A DNA stretch of 64,000 nucleotides from Trifolium pratense (GCF_020283565.1 NC_060062.1:26224251-26288250); one strand, 5' to 3'. Shown: positions 1 to 11,330, counted from the first letter of the stretch. The notes: generated by a model from the sequence alone, not told the origin. Translations and numbers: made by a program.

Positions 1-3000
1 TTTTCTGACCCTTCCAATGAATGAGAACCTGGTCCACTTTCTCATTTTGCATCCACACAAAACGATTAGCCAACACTGCTTCTGGCTCAATTGACACCCC
101 CTGTTCACCTTGCAATTCTGGTAATTCTTCACTATCATGGTAATTTCCAACTGCCTTTTTTAACAAAGATACATGGAACACTGCATGGACCTTTGACCCT
201 TCAGGAAGTTTGAGACGATAAGCAACAGCTCCTACACGTTCCAATACAGGGTATGGACCATAATATCTAGCTGCCAATTTTGCATTGATCCTGCAGACCA
301 CAGATTGTTGTCTATGAGCCCTTAGCTTGACAAAAACCCATTCTCCAATCTCAAAGCTTCTGTCACACCTCTTTTTATCAGACAACTGTTTCATTCTATC
401 TTGGGCTCTGTGCAATTGTTGTCTTAATTGTCTAAGAGCTTCATCTCTATCCACTAGCTCTTTTTGCACAGCATCCACTCTAGTTTCTCCATGCACCCAG
501 CGTGTAATAACTGGGGGTGCTCTCCCATAGACCACCTCATAAGGGGTTTGCCCAGTAGCTGAATGATAACTAGTATTAAACCAGTATTCAGACCAAGAAA
601 TCCAATTGGCCCATGTTCTAGGCTGATCAGTTATGAAACATCTCAAGTATGTTTCCAAACAACGATTCACCACCTCTGTTTGACCATCAGTTTCTGGATG
701 GTAAGCAGTACTCATTTTAAGTTTAGTACCCTGTAACTTGAACAGCTCTCTCCAAAACTTACTCATGAAAATTGGATCCCTGTCACTGACAATAGATAAA
801 GGAATTCCATGTAATCTTACCACTTCTCTAACAAAAATCTCAGCAATGATTTTTGCTGTATAAGGATGCTTCAATGGTATGAAATGCACATATTTTGACA
901 ATCTGTCAACTATCACCAGAATTGCTTCATAACCTTTAGATTTGGGTAGCCCTGTTATGAAATCCATTGACAAATCCTCCCATATGCGATCTGGGATAGG
1001 TAATGGTTGTAATAAACCACCAGGAGAACTAGTCAAATACTTCTGTCGTTGGCAAGTATCACATGCTTTGACAAATTCCTGTACAGTGTTCTTCATACCA
1101 ATCCAGTATAAATTTGCAGCAATTCTTCTATAAGTTTTGTAAAAACCTGAATGACCTCCTTGAGGAGTGGTATGAAATTCAGACAATAAAGTTTGCACCA
1201 TGGAAGAATGTGCAGAAATTACTAACCTCCCTTCATACAGCAAAACACCATTCTTGTACTCATAACCTGGTTTGGCTTGAGCATCTTGTTGCAATGCTTC
1301 TATAATCTGCTTTAATTGAGGATCTTCATGTACTTCAGATTTCAACATGTCTTCATCTTGCCAATGTACACTACTGACAAACTGACACACCTCTCCTTCA
1401 TTCACTCTTGAGAGTGCATCAGCCCCATTATTGAGCCTCCCAGGTTTATATATTATATCAAAATCATACCCTAACAATTTTGCTGCCCAATTCTGTTGAT
1501 CTGCAGAAACCATTCTCTGCTGTAACAGTTGCTTCAAACTCTTTTGATCAGTTGAAACTATAAATTTCCTCCCAATCAAATAGGGTCTCCAATGTTGTAT
1601 GGAAAGAACCACAGCCATCAGTTCCTTTTCATAAGCTGACTTGGCTAGATTTCGAACCCCTAAAGCTTTACTGAAATAAGCTATAGGTTTCTTATCTTGC
1701 ATCAGAATGGCCCCAATTCCACTTCCTGAAGCATCAGATTCAATGACAAACTCTTTACCGAAATTTGGTAAAGCAAGTACAGGGGCAGTAGTCAAGCATT
1801 TCTTGAGAGTTTCAAAAGCATGAAGTGCTTTTTCATTCCACACAAAAGCATCCTTTTTAGTTAATTCAGTCAAGGGCTTAGCTATCTTCCCATAGTCCTT
1901 GATGAATTTCCTATAATATCCAGTTAGACCCAAAAATCCCCTCACACCTTTTACATTCTTGGGAATGGGCCAATTTGTCACACTCACAATTTTACTAGGG
2001 TCCACTGCTACTCCTTGATATGTGATTAAGTGCCCCAAATATTCCACAGATTTCTGACCAAACTGGCATTTTTTCTTATTAGCCACAAGTTGTTGAGATT
2101 GCATTATGTGTAATACTTCTTTCAAATGACTCATGTGCTCAGACCAGGTTTTACTGTAAACCAATATGTCATCAAAAAAGACAAGAACAGATTTCCTCAA
2201 TAATGGTTTGAATACCTCATTCATTAGACTTTGAAAAGTTGATGGTGCGTTCATCAATCCAAAGGGCATAACAAGAAATTCGTAATGTCCTTCATGTGTA
2301 CGAAATGCAGTCTTGTGGATATCTGTTTCCTTGACCCTAACCTGATGGTACCCTGATTTAAGGTCTAGCTTAGAAAAATAGCTAGCTCCATGTAGCTCAT
2401 CCAGTAATTCCTCAATCACCGGAATAGGAAATTTATCTGGTATGGTAGCTTTGTTCAACGCTCTATAATCCACACACATCCTCCAGGAATTATCTTTCTT
2501 TTTAACTAATATAACAGGACTAGAAAATGAGCTGGTACTGTGTCGAATAATTCCAGCCTTCATCATTTCATTAACTTGTTTTTCAATTTCATTTTTATGA
2601 TGGTGAGGGTACCTATAGGGTCTCACATTGACAGCCTCTGCTCCTTCTCTTAAGGTAATAACATGTTCCTTTTTTCTTTTTGGTGGCAATCCCTTTGGAT
2701 CTTGGAACACATCTGCACACAAACTCAACAGTTGTTCCAATTCCTCAGATTGATTCACCTCTAAAGAATGTAGGACTCCACAACTTACCTTATTCTTCTC
2801 TTCCTTCCCACCTATTCCTCCCTTCAATTTGGGTTTACCAAGCACACTCTGTAATGTTTCCATCATGCTGAGTTGACTTCCTATACCCTTCATTGTGACC
2901 CATTTTTTATTGAACCAGAAACTCATGGTGTGACTCTTCCAATTAACTATCATATCTCCTAAAGTTCGCAGCCATTCAATACCCAGTATCACATCTACAC

Positions 3001-4474
3001 AGCCCAGTTCGAACAACTGAACATCAACAACCACCTTCAACCCATCTACCATGATTTCTAAACCTTCACAGGTGCCCTTGGTTCGCGAACATGACCCATC
3101 TCCAAGTTTAATGTTCAAAGATGAATTGTTTTGAACGTTCCAATTCATTTTGCGCACCAAACTTTGTGAAATAAAATTATGGGACGCACCACTATCAACC
3201 AAAATCACCACTGGTACTTCTTGAATCGTGCCTTGTAACTTGATAACTTGTGGTATTGTTTGGCCTGTATTCCCCAATTGGAAAAGATTCATCATACTCA
3301 TTTCTCCTTGTACTTCCTCTTCATCCTCCACCTCGACAGCTAACAATTTTCCTTCACCATCGTCTTCGTCATCGTCATCAACCACCAACACTTTGAGATG
3401 TCTTTCTGGGCATTGATTCTTTTGGTGATTTGCTCCACCACATCGGAAGCACAAACCCTTTTTCTTCCTCTCCATGATTTCGTTGTACGATAAGGAGGAG
3501 TATCCACGGTCTCTGAAATTGTTACGTTTGTTACCATTCACATTGGGCCTTTCATGTCTAAGCCCACTGTTACCATCCTTGGGCCCATCGCCTGCTCCAG
3601 ATTTAACAAAGACCCAGTCAGCCTTATCTTTTTGTGATCCAATGGTTCCGGGTCGATTCGACCCATGACCCGATTTATTAGATCTAATATACCCAGATCC
3701 ATATTCTCTTTTCGTTTCTCTTTCAACAGCTCGCGCCACCTGCAACACCTTCGACCGCGATAAATCTCCCATCACCGATAAACTACGCACCTTTCCACGC
3801 ACCTCCTCCTTCAATCCATGTAAGAAATATCCCAGAAATTGTTTATCCGGTAGCCTAGGAATTTGAGCGGTTAGATACTCAAAATCGTTGATATAATCAT
3901 CAACGCTTCCTCGTTGTCGAAGCTCTGTCAACTGCTCATACACATCACCTTCACCGTGTCCTCCATATCTCTCCAGTAACGCATGTTTCAACTGCTCCCA
4001 ATTCAATTCTTCGTTCTCATTAATTAATGAGTTGAAAAAATGAATTGTTGGCCCTTCCATGCATAACTGAGCTAGATTCACCTTAATCTCCGGTCGTGTG
4101 TTCTGGACACGGAAATAAATCTCAGCTCGTGAAATCCAACCAGCTGGATCTTCACCAACGAACATAGGTAACTCCACTTTTTTCACCGAACGGCGAAACT
4201 CAGCCAAAGCCTCTCCATCGAGCTGGTTACTGCCCGATTGAGAAACACGTTGCGCTGATCCTTCAGCAATTTTTTGTGTTGGATCCTCAACGATCCTTTC
4301 ATTCCCAACTTCCACTGATTTTCCGATGCTCTTCTCGAACATGGCGATGAGTTTTGCTTGGTTTATTTCCATGTTGGCCAAGGTCGTCTTGACCCCACTG
4401 ATCTCTGCTTCCAACGAAGCAATCTTATCATCCATTCCTCTGATTAACTGAATTTGAGAAGTGTTCTTAGGCAT
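1..4474 (-). CDS. Ty3/gypsy gag-pol polyprotein (partial, runs off left edge)
   Basis: Single reading frame on the minus strand, with its ATG at 4474-4472, followed through the landmark motifs without an evident stop; it leaves the window at base 1. In order: a gag region with an N-terminal coiled-coil-like stretch; a CCHC zinc knuckle (CFRCGGANHQKNQC, about residue 340); a protease with VDSGAS (about 425); a reverse transcriptase with FFDDILVYS (about 765); RNase H with ESDASGSG (about 910); an integrase zinc finger near CDTCQRQKY and catalytic-core segments MDFITGLP, VSDRDP and YHPETDGQTE (about 1100-1265); and the start of a chromodomain-like tail ending LIHWKGQK at the edge. The order RT, RNase H, integrase is the Ty3/gypsy order, and the tail suggests a chromovirus. 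It copies itself through RNA and inserts into host DNA. The open frame suggests a young copy. Only the 3' end and 3' LTR are outside the window. Confidence 0.95.
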   Translation of the reverse strand, partial: MPKNTSQIQLIRGMDDKIASLEAEISGVKTTLANMEINQAKLIAMFEKSIGKSVEVGNERIVEDPTQKIAEGSAQRVSQSGSNQLDGEALAEFRRSVKKVELPMFVGEDPAGWISRAEIYFRVQNTRPEIKVNLAQLCMEGPTIHFFNSLINENEELNWEQLKHALLERYGGHGEGDVYEQLTELRQRGSVDDYINDFEYLTAQIPRLPDKQFLGYFLHGLKEEVRGKVRSLSVMGDLSRSKVLQVARAVERETKREYGSGYIRSNKSGHGSNRPGTIGSQKDKADWVFVKSGAGDGPKDGNSGLRHERPNVNGNKRNNFRDRGYSSLSYNEIMERKKKGLCFRCGGANHQKNQCPERHLKVLVVDDDDEDDGEGKLLAVEVEDEEEVQGEMSMMNLFQLGNTGQTIPQVIKLQGTIQEVPVVILVDSGASHNFISQSLVRKMNWNVQNNSSLNIKLGDGSCSRTKGTCEGLEIMVDGLKVVVDVQLFELGCVDVILGIEWLRTLGDMIVNWKSHTMSFWFNKKWVTMKGIGSQLSMMETLQSVLGKPKLKGGIGGKEEKNKVSCGVLHSLEVNQSEELEQLLSLCADVFQDPKGLPPKRKKEHVITLREGAEAVNVRPYRYPHHHKNEIEKQVNEMMKAGIIRHSTSSFSSPVILVKKKDNSWRMCVDYRALNKATIPDKFPIPVIEELLDELHGASYFSKLDLKSGYHQVRVKETDIHKTAFRTHEGHYEFLVMPFGLMNAPSTFQSLMNEVFKPLLRKSVLVFFDDILVYSKTWSEHMSHLKEVLHIMQSQQLVANKKKCQFGQKSVEYLGHLITYQGVAVDPSKIVSVTNWPIPKNVKGVRGFLGLTGYYRKFIKDYGKIAKPLTELTKKDAFVWNEKALHAFETLKKCLTTAPVLALPNFGKEFVIESDASGSGIGAILMQDKKPIAYFSKALGVRNLAKSAYEKELMAVVLSIQHWRPYLIGRKFIVSTDQKSLKQLLQQRMVSADQQNWAAKLLGYDFDIIYKPGRLNNGADALSRVNEGEVCQFVSSVHWQDEDMLKSEVHEDPQLKQIIEALQQDAQAKPGYEYKNGVLLYEGRLVISAHSSMVQTLLSEFHTTPQGGHSGFYKTYRRIAANLYWIGMKNTVQEFVKACDTCQRQKYLTSSPGGLLQPLPIPDRIWEDLSMDFITGLPKSKGYEAILVIVDRLSKYVHFIPLKHPYTAKIIAEIFVREVVRLHGIPLSIVSDRDPIFMSKFWRELFKLQGTKLKMSTAYHPETDGQTEVVNRCLETYLRCFITDQPRTWANWISWSEYWFNTSYHSATGQTPYEVVYGRAPPVITRWVHGETRVDAVQKELVDRDEALRQLRQQLHRAQDRMKQLSDKKRCDRSFEIGEWVFVKLRAHRQQSVVCRINAKLAARYYGPYPVLERVGAVAYRLKLPEGSKVHAVFHVSLLKKAVGNYHDSEELPELQGEQGVSIEPEAVLANRFVWMQNEKVDQVLIHWKGQK

Positions 4475-4493
4475 TCACTGGTCTCCGATATCG

Positions 4494-4511
4494 ATCCGGC
4501 AGGTCGGACCA
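4494..4511 (-). promoter_or_regulatory. Primer binding site matching tRNA-Tyr
   Basis: The plus strand reads ATCCGGCAGGTCGGACCA, which is what I recall as the 3' end of plant cytosolic tRNA-Tyr including CCA. Its complement lies three bases inside the LTR and just upstream of gag on the element strand, as expected for a minus-strand primer site. Most plant LTR elements use initiator tRNA-Met. Confidence 0.75.
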
Positions 4512-4514
4512 AAT

Positions 4515-4919
4515 TGATACGAACCAGAACAGGTATCAATGGAAATATAGTGAAAAACAGGGCAAATATAGCTTTATTGATAATAATGATGAAGAATTAC
4601 AGATGAGATTAGGAGAAATGGGATCCTAACACTGTAACTAACCAGAGCAACGCTCAGTAAGGCCAAGTTAGACTTGGACCTGCATTCTAACAAACTTAGT
4701 AAAAATGATAAGATGCTTCTCCAATCATATCTGACTCCTTATATTGTGGAAAGGAAGTTACTACTAGCTATCACCCTTCTCTCTCTTGCTCTACGTCACA
4801 ACTAACTCTTCCTGCCAGCTGTCCTTCTTCTAGAATAAACTAACCAATTCCTAGGCCCCACATGGTGATCATTAGCTAATGATGACTCATTGTCAACATT
4901 TGCATTCTGAGTCCTAACA
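4515..4919 (-). repeat. 5' LTR of the gypsy element
   Basis: A 405-bp segment with TG...CA ends on the element strand (TGTTAGGACT... to ...GTTCGTATCA), lying directly outside the primer site. An AATAAAG polyadenylation-like signal occurs on the element strand near 4570. The matching 3' LTR would lie left of the window. The five bases after it (4920-4924, AAAAG) are the candidate target duplication. Confidence 0.8.
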
Positions 4920-4924
4920 AAAAG

Positions 4925-5525
4925 TATCACATATGGAGCCAAAAACCATTATACACTTAATAGACTAATATATATGTGTGATAAGTGTGAAAAAACACTA
5001 ATATATGTTATACTTGTTGCGATACCACTGATATTTAAGTGTGAGTTAAAATAAATAAAGTAAAAATTGAACAACATATAAATATAAATAAGAAGATTCA
5101 TAAATTTAGTATTTTAAAATTTTAAATTAAAATTGTAGTGTTCAACTCATTTATATAATTAACATTATCAAAACGCGATTGACTTGATCAAATAATATGA
5201 GAGGTTTAATGATATATTTTTTTGAATGACATATTATTAGTTGTTAGTATATTATAATGTTATATATTAGTTTTTTCTCTCTGTCTAAAGTTAAACCCAA
5301 GACTTACAACTCAATAACCCTTAAATCAATTAGCTTATCCAGTTGAACTACCATTCCACTCAGAGGTAATGATACATAAATCCAATACTTGACCAAATTT
5401 TGTGAAACTATAATATCCAACTCATTTATTTGATTGCTCAATCCAATATGGGGCATCATATTCTTAAGGATCATGTTAACTAAGAGGAACACTTCTAATG
5501 TCCCTATGACATATGTTAAGAAACC
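4925..5525. other. Intergenic, AT-rich
   Basis: No gene seen. A degenerate tRNA-like stretch (A/B-box resemblance, minus strand) lies near 5300-5350 and may be an old SINE trace. The rest is low-complexity AT-rich spacer. Confidence 0.5.
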
Positions 5526-5533
5526 CTAAAGAT

Positions 5534-6501
5534 TAGAGCTGGGTATACGGACCAAGGTCCGCGGGCCAACCCGTTTAACCCGCAGCCTGCGCGGTCTTAA
5601 GACCATTTTTTTTGGCCCGTTTATATTTTTGCCCGTGTGGGTTGGACCGTTAAAACCGCGGGTTATGCGGGTTAAATCCGCGGGTTCGCGGGTTAGCCCG
5701 TGACCCGCATTCTTTCTTTATATATATAATTAATTACAAAATTTACCATTTATAAATAATTTGTTCCATATCCAAATCCAACACTTTTAACAAAAAAAAA
5801 AATGTCTAAACCTAATTATAAAAAGCAATAACACACTCCTATTTTTACTCACGTGGACAACAACAACACAAAACATCAGGATCCAATTCAAGTGTTACAA
5901 TGGAGGCATCAAGCAGGAGTGACTATTTTCCTTCAGTTTTCAATTAGTTAATTATATACATTACTGTTTTGTTTTTGAATCGGTTGGTGGTATTAGATTT
6001 TTGGTTGTACTTTTAATATTGGTTTGGATTATTAAATTTCTTTTTTATATTTTGAACAAGTTAAAGTTTTTATTCAATATCATTTGGGTTTATTTTATGG
6101 ATTTGAAGTATGTGTGGAGAAATAATTACCATAAAAACGAGTTGAATTTTATTTTAGTTGCATTATTTTCAAAGAGAAGATAGATAAACTCAATGATATA
6201 TCACAAACTTTATTTATTTTTATTTGTTAGTTCAAGTTATAACATAAAATTATTAATAATATATTTTTTTTAGCTTTTATTATATCAATATTTTACTAAT
6301 TTTGTTTATTTTTTTGAAAAAAGTTTTTTTTTTGTAATAGTCTGCGGGTTAACCGTTTAACCCGCGGGTTTACGCGGACCGAACTTAGACTTAATTTTAA
6401 AACTCGTTTATATTTGATGACGGGCTTGTTCGCCCCGTTTAATATGCGGGCTTATGCGGGGCGGGTTAAACGGGGCGGGCTAGCCCGCATACCCAGCTCT
6501 A
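5534..6501. mobile_element. Non-autonomous hAT element, 968 bp
   Basis: Terminal inverted repeats begin TAGAGCTGGGTAT and end ATACCCAGCTCTA. They extend inward through GC-rich CCCGTTTAACCCGC-type motifs at both ends. The element is flanked by an exact 8-bp duplication CTAAAGAT (5526-5533 and 6502-6509). An 8-bp duplication with TAGAG-type ends is typical of hAT elements. The interior is AT-rich with no transposase, so it would depend on a transposase supplied in trans. Confidence 0.88.
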
Positions 6502-6509
6502 CTAAAGAT

Positions 6510-7470
6510 GTAAATTGTGTATTGAAAATAAACATTCTTATATTTTAAAATGATAAAATGAATTACACAAATTTTAAAACCGTTTTACTATATTAGTCTC
6601 CTTTTTCCCATTTTTTTTACTCATAATATTTTCCAATTATTAAACATTACTAATGTAGTTATTAACCCCCCTTACATATTTTTGTTTCTCTTTTTATTTA
6701 TTTATTTATTTATTTTTATTATTATCACACTTTTAAGATATGCCAACTTTTTTTTTTGATTGAAAGATATGCCAACTTAATTGAGATATCTATTCAATTC
6801 TTAATGCCTAAATGTTCTCTTAGCTTAAAAAAAATGTAATTAAAAATATAAAAAGAAATGTAACGTGGCAATTGGGGCATCATATCATAGTAGTATTAGA
6901 CATTAGTAGTAAGTGACCGGCCACAAGATTTTGGAAAGGTAGGAACCGAACCACCAAAATGGCTCGCAATTGCAATGCGTTGTTGTACCTAAATAAGAAG
7001 GTTCAACTCCAACGACTCCACTACTAATTTTTTGGATTCCAAACAAAGATAAACGACCTTCTCATTCAACTTCCTTTTTTGTCCTTTTACGTTAGGTATT
7101 TTTATGGATAAGATTCATTTGCTGCCTCCATTCTTCCACCATCTTCTTCTTCCCTACTTTTCTCATTCATATTTATTAATTCAATTCAATTCAATTTCAT
7201 TTTACAAATACACACATATTTGACCATTTAGGAAAAAATAATATCTGTTGAAAAAGATTACATTCAACTCCCATAAGTTTTATCTTCTTGAAATGGACTT
7301 GTTCATTAACAATTTTTTCCTAACAACTAGCATTTTTTACATGTAGTTTATAATATTTTTTATAGATTACTTCAAGTAATTTTTAAATGTATAGATTATC
7401 AATTTTATGTCAATTTCACTTGTTTTATCTTAATTGCAAAAAGCTTAATTGCTAAAAACACTTAAAAAAC
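6510..7470. other. Intergenic spacer
   Basis: AT-rich DNA with T-runs and a short (TTTA)n stretch near 6690-6715. No gene, RNA or intact repeat was recognised. Confidence 0.5.
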
Positions 7471-7575
7471 TTAAGGGCCCGTTTGGTGCACAGGATAAGA
7501 GACAGGATAGTATAACTGTATCATATCCTGCTGCAATCCAGTGTTTAGTGATACATCAGGATATGTTTATTATCT
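7471..7575. mobile_element. Terminal fragment of a PIF/Harbinger-like MITE
   Basis: Begins with GGGCCCGTTTGGTGCACAGG, a terminus common in plant Harbinger-type MITEs, preceded by TTAA. No matching inverted end was found in the next kilobase, so this is a one-sided remnant. Confidence 0.4.
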
Positions 7576-7939
7576 AAAACTTTTAAAGTATCAAACTATT
7601 ACAAATACAAAATTTAAAGAACTTATCAATATATTGGTCTAATTAATATTCAATGTTTATCCGCTATTTCATTTCAAGTGCTAGTTTACTAAATACTACA
7701 ACTTCAATCTATTATCTTTTAGTGTTAGAATTCCACACTTTTAAGAAAAACAAGTAGAAAATTCTAAATTTGAATCGCAATCTTTACATATTGTAAAATT
7801 TTTATCAATTAAATTATGCTTCCTTACTTTTTCACAAATTAGTGTGTAATATTTTTTCTGAAGTAGTTTAATGATTAAAATTTTACTTTTTAAAGAAAAA
7901 AAATAATGGTAAAAATTACACCTTTTTAAAATGAATAAA

Positions 7940-8035
7940 TGAGAGTATTAAGATTCGAACTCTCAGATCCTGCATATAACATGCAATATTCCTATTAACT
8001 AAGATATGTTTCCGGACAAAATTTATCTACCAGAG
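7940..8035 (-). repeat. Degenerate tRNA-derived SINE-like segment
   Basis: On the minus strand, a TTAGTTAATAGG block (A-box-like) is followed about 35 bases later by GAGAGTTCGAATCTTAATAC (B-box-like). The same arrangement recurs on the plus strand near 57966-58060. It is too degenerate to be a functional tRNA. The rest of 7576-8238 is AT-rich spacer. Confidence 0.4.
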
Positions 8036-8238
8036 TCTATAAAAAACATACATTCCATATTGTGTGAACAAAAATTCAAACTAAAATCCTATACAATGTC
8101 CAACACGCCGTAACTTTCAAATTCCTCGTTCTTTATCTTGTGTCTTTGTCTGATTCCTACCTAGTCCACACGTCTTTTTTTTCTGCCCCTTAAAAAAAGA
8201 ACCCCAAATCTTCCTTCTCTCATATATCCATATCAAGT

Positions 8239-8246
8239 TATAAATA
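8239..8246 (+). promoter_or_regulatory. TATA box of the HSPRO gene
   Basis: TATAAATA lies about 128 bases before the ATG. A CT-rich and then CAACACAAC-rich leader follows, so transcription probably starts near 8270-8280. Confidence 0.6.
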
Positions 8247-8366
8247 CCCTTTTTCTCTTCATTGCCCTCTTCAAACCAACACAACACAACTTCAAAGTTA
8301 AAACATACAACTCATTCTTTCATTCACTTCTAACAATAAACACTATTTATCATCTCTTTTTCAAAG

Positions 8367-9698
8367 ATGGTTGATTTAGAATGGAAATCAAAGATGCTAA
8401 ACTCAAACATATCACCAAAATCACCCAAACTGTCCTTACCCTTACCCACTTTACATCTCCCACTTCCACTTTCACCAAACGACATCACAACAGCGTCGTT
8501 AAATATTTGCACTGCATACGACAACTATCTCCGCCTCCCTAACCTAAAAACCCACTGGGCCACCACCTCTTTCCCTAATTGGGCCAACGAGCCCATCATA
8601 AAGCCCGCCTTAACTGCTCTCGAAATCACTTTCCGTTTCATCACAACCATTTTATCAGACCCAAGACCATACACCAACAAACGCGAATGGGCCCGTCGGG
8701 CCGAATCACTCACAAAAGCCCAAATCCACCTCATCGCTATTCTCTCCGAAGAAGAGGAAGAAAACCCAAACACACGTGGCAAAGCACCGGTAAATGACGT
8801 CATCAACATAAACAAAAATCAGTTTAGATGCTACAGTGAACAAAGCTTGCTACCAAAACTCGCCACGTGGCAGCAATCAAAGCAAATAGCACAACGAATA
8901 TTTTCCACCGTGGAATCTGAAATGATGACGTGTAGTTACACGTTAGGTTTAGGTGAACCGAATTTTAGCGGCAAATCGATTCTCCGTTACGACGACGTTT
9001 GTAAACCGAGTTTGATCCACTCCTTAGAAACGACGCCGTTTGATCATGTAACGAATTACGAGAATCGTAATCTACACGCGATTCACCAGATTTTCGAGTC
9101 ATGGACACGCGCAGCGCGTGTATTAATGGAGCGTGTGAATGAGGATATAGATAACAGAGCATTTGAGAAAGCCGCGAGTGAGATCTACGCGGTGGAAAGA
9201 ATCTGGAAACTTCTAATCGAAATTGAAGATTTACACATGATGATGGATCCAGAAGATTTTCTAAAACTAAAGAAGAAACTAGGAATGCGATCATGTAACG
9301 AAACGGTGCCGTTTTGTTTCCGATCAACGGAGTTAGTTACGATAACGAAGATGTGTAGAGATCTGAGACAAAAAGTACCGGAGATTTTGGAAGTTGAAGT
9401 GGACCCCACAGGTGGTCCCGGAGTAATGGAAGAAGCGATGAAGGTTTATTCGGAGAAGATGAATGGGTACGAGAAGGTTCATTTGTTGCAAGCGATGCAA
9501 GGGATTGAATCGGCGATGAAGAGATTTTTTTATGCGTATAAACAGATTTTGACGGTTATGATGGGAAGTTCTGAAATGAATTTGGAATCGTTGAATCGGA
9601 TTTTTCTTGAACCGACTTGGTTTCCTAGCTTGGATGCTGCTAAGACTTTTCTTGGATATTTTTGGGAAAATTACGAAAATAGTACGATTAATTGGTAA
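8367..9698 (+). CDS. HSPRO2: HSPRO / Hs1pro-1-like nematode-resistance-type protein
   Basis: Intronless reading frame of 443 codons, the usual length for the family (Arabidopsis HSPRO2 is close to 440). It starts MVDLEWKSKM, as family members do. Recognised conserved blocks are NEPIIKPALTALEITFRF and DPRPYTNKREWARRAESL (residues about 70-115), SLLPKLATWQ, YTLGLGEPNFSGK, WKLLIEIEDLHMMMDPEDF and the C-terminal FLEPTWFPSLDAAKTFLGYF. They cover the N- and C-terminal Hs1pro-1 domains. Beet Hs1pro-1 was described as a cyst-nematode resistance factor, and Arabidopsis HSPRO proteins are stress-induced and bind the SnRK1 kinase complex. There is no signal peptide or membrane segment, so it is probably cytosolic. 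Family assignment is firm; the role in this plant is inferred. HSPRO1 and HSPRO2 cannot be told apart here. Confidence 0.93.
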   Translation: MVDLEWKSKMLNSNISPKSPKLSLPLPTLHLPLPLSPNDITTASLNICTAYDNYLRLPNLKTHWATTSFPNWANEPIIKPALTALEITFRFITTILSDPRPYTNKREWARRAESLTKAQIHLIAILSEEEEENPNTRGKAPVNDVININKNQFRCYSEQSLLPKLATWQQSKQIAQRIFSTVESEMMTCSYTLGLGEPNFSGKSILRYDDVCKPSLIHSLETTPFDHVTNYENRNLHAIHQIFESWTRAARVLMERVNEDIDNRAFEKAASEIYAVERIWKLLIEIEDLHMMMDPEDFLKLKKKLGMRSCNETVPFCFRSTELVTITKMCRDLRQKVPEILEVEVDPTGGPGVMEEAMKVYSEKMNGYEKVHLLQAMQGIESAMKRFFYAYKQILTVMMGSSEMNLESLNRIFLEPTWFPSLDAAKTFLGYFWENYENSTINW

Positions 9699-10633
9699 TT
9701 TTAATTTACGAGATTTTATACTATACTACTTACAAATACAGGAGATTAAAATAGAAATTATCCTTTCCTTTTTTGTATGTGGGTTAAATTATGTAATAGG
9801 CTGTGGAGTGTGGAGGCATTTGACTTTTGTGAAAATCTTTCTACGTAAAATATTTATATTTTTGAGTCATTCTTACAATCTACTACTTTGTTTTTTTCCC
9901 GCTTTAAATTGATCTATCTCATTTTTATTGAAGAAGAAAAACATGATCTTATGTGATTGAGTGAGTATGAATAGGTGAGTGCAAGCTTCAACATCTTCAA
10001 CATCGTCGGTTGAGATATGTGAGAGCCTGAGAGGAGGTAGTAGTATTAGTATCGGACGCTAAAGTCAATAAAAGAGCAATTAGTGTAAGATTTTTAGGAT
10101 TAGAATTGTGTATGTTAGTTAATTGTAAGAAAACGTTTATATAAACACATGAAAGGGGCTGTTGAGGACCGCTAAGAACAATGCACCATTTAGGTTTGGA
10201 TTCGGTGGACGGTGGAAGCATTACTATTTATTGATTGATTGAGGCATTTTTAGTAGGAGATGATTCAAGGTTGATGGAAAGATTTCATTGATTTGGCCTT
10301 TGTACAAGGGTTTTGAGATGACCGTGGATTGGACCTTTTGCTAATGTTAAACAAAAAAGAAATAGGTGTGTGAAGTAAAATTTAATTATTCGCCTAAAAT
10401 GTAAAATCTTTAAGTTGTTTTGTGAAATATTTGATGTAAAACAATCGTAAAGATCATATTGTCAGTAAGGATGAAATCCGTGGTGGAGTGGAGGGTGTGG
10501 TGAGTTTAAACCAATCTAATAGCCTTTACAACATGATAATAACTACTCAAAGAGGTTATTGATATCCTTAGATTGAAGAGGATAATAGGCATATATGGCA
10601 ATGGGGATTGATTTTGAAAAGGTATTTCATGTA
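9699..10633. other. 3' flank of HSPRO and intergenic spacer
   Basis: Contains the HSPRO 3' untranslated region (T-rich and AATAAA-poor, end not placed) and unremarkable spacer. Short open frames here have no family resemblance. Confidence 0.5.
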
Positions 10634-10768
10634 CTCCATCCGGTTCTTAATATAAGAGACACTTTGCTTTTTAGATTCATTGCGAATTTAATGTATCTAG
10701 TCAATAATATGGATTAAATACATTAATCTAGAAAGTCAAATTTCTCTTGTATTAAGGACAAGAGGGAG
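10634..10768. mobile_element. Stowaway-type MITE, 135 bp
   Basis: Ends are CTCCATCCGGTTCTTAATA and, inverted, CTCCCTCTTGTCCTTAATA, flanked by TA dinucleotides. Both features are diagnostic of Stowaway (Tc1/mariner) MITEs. It carries no coding capacity. Confidence 0.8.
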
Positions 10769-11214
10769 TATATGATAAGGTGGATGCTTGTGGAGAATAT
10801 GGACACACCTACTAAGTTTAGATTATCAATACCGAGATTGTGATATCTCTATCTGAAGTTGTTAAAATCACGGTTCAACTATAACTTTGAATTCAGTAAA
10901 TTCAAATGAATTTACTAAACATGATTCATTCGAATTTAATAAACTCAAAAATAAAATTGAGTTTACTTACTTGACCGGACTCGTAATAAAGTTGTAAGAG
11001 TGTACATTTAGTACTCAAGAATGAAGTCTATTATTTGGAAGTGTTATTACATGCTAAAATTAAATGCATATTTGAGTACCAAGATATCTAACTTCAAGTT
11101 GTTATATCCAAGAGGAATGGTTCAAGGTATGGGAGAAGTGATAATGAATCTAGATCAAGGATATCCTCCTGATAGTTAAACAATGGATATTCAAATAGTG
11201 ATGGGTTGTTCAAT

Positions 11215-11330
11215 TTTTTTAATTTTTTTTATAGATGATCTATACGATATAAACTTTCAATTTAACGGTGAATTTTGTAAAATTCGTATTCATTATAGTG
11301 TTTTCGATGACTTGTGCACGGTGCACAACT
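11215..11330. repeat. Half copy of a palindromic repeat also found at 61630-61905
   Basis: Carries GATGATCTATACGATATAAA followed by an AACGGTGAATTTTG block. It is almost identical to the right arm of the inverted repeat near 61845-61905. Only one arm is present here. 10771-11214 is spacer without recognised features. Confidence 0.6.

Noticed and set aside
4471..4474. A host gene upstream of the gypsy gag
   Set aside because: The long frame ends in the LTR/primer-site context and every domain is retroviral-type, so it is wholly the element's own polyprotein.
8525..9409. Open frames on the minus strand (8525-8815, 8965-9327, 9185-9409)
   Set aside because: They are antisense shadows of the HSPRO coding sequence and resemble no family.
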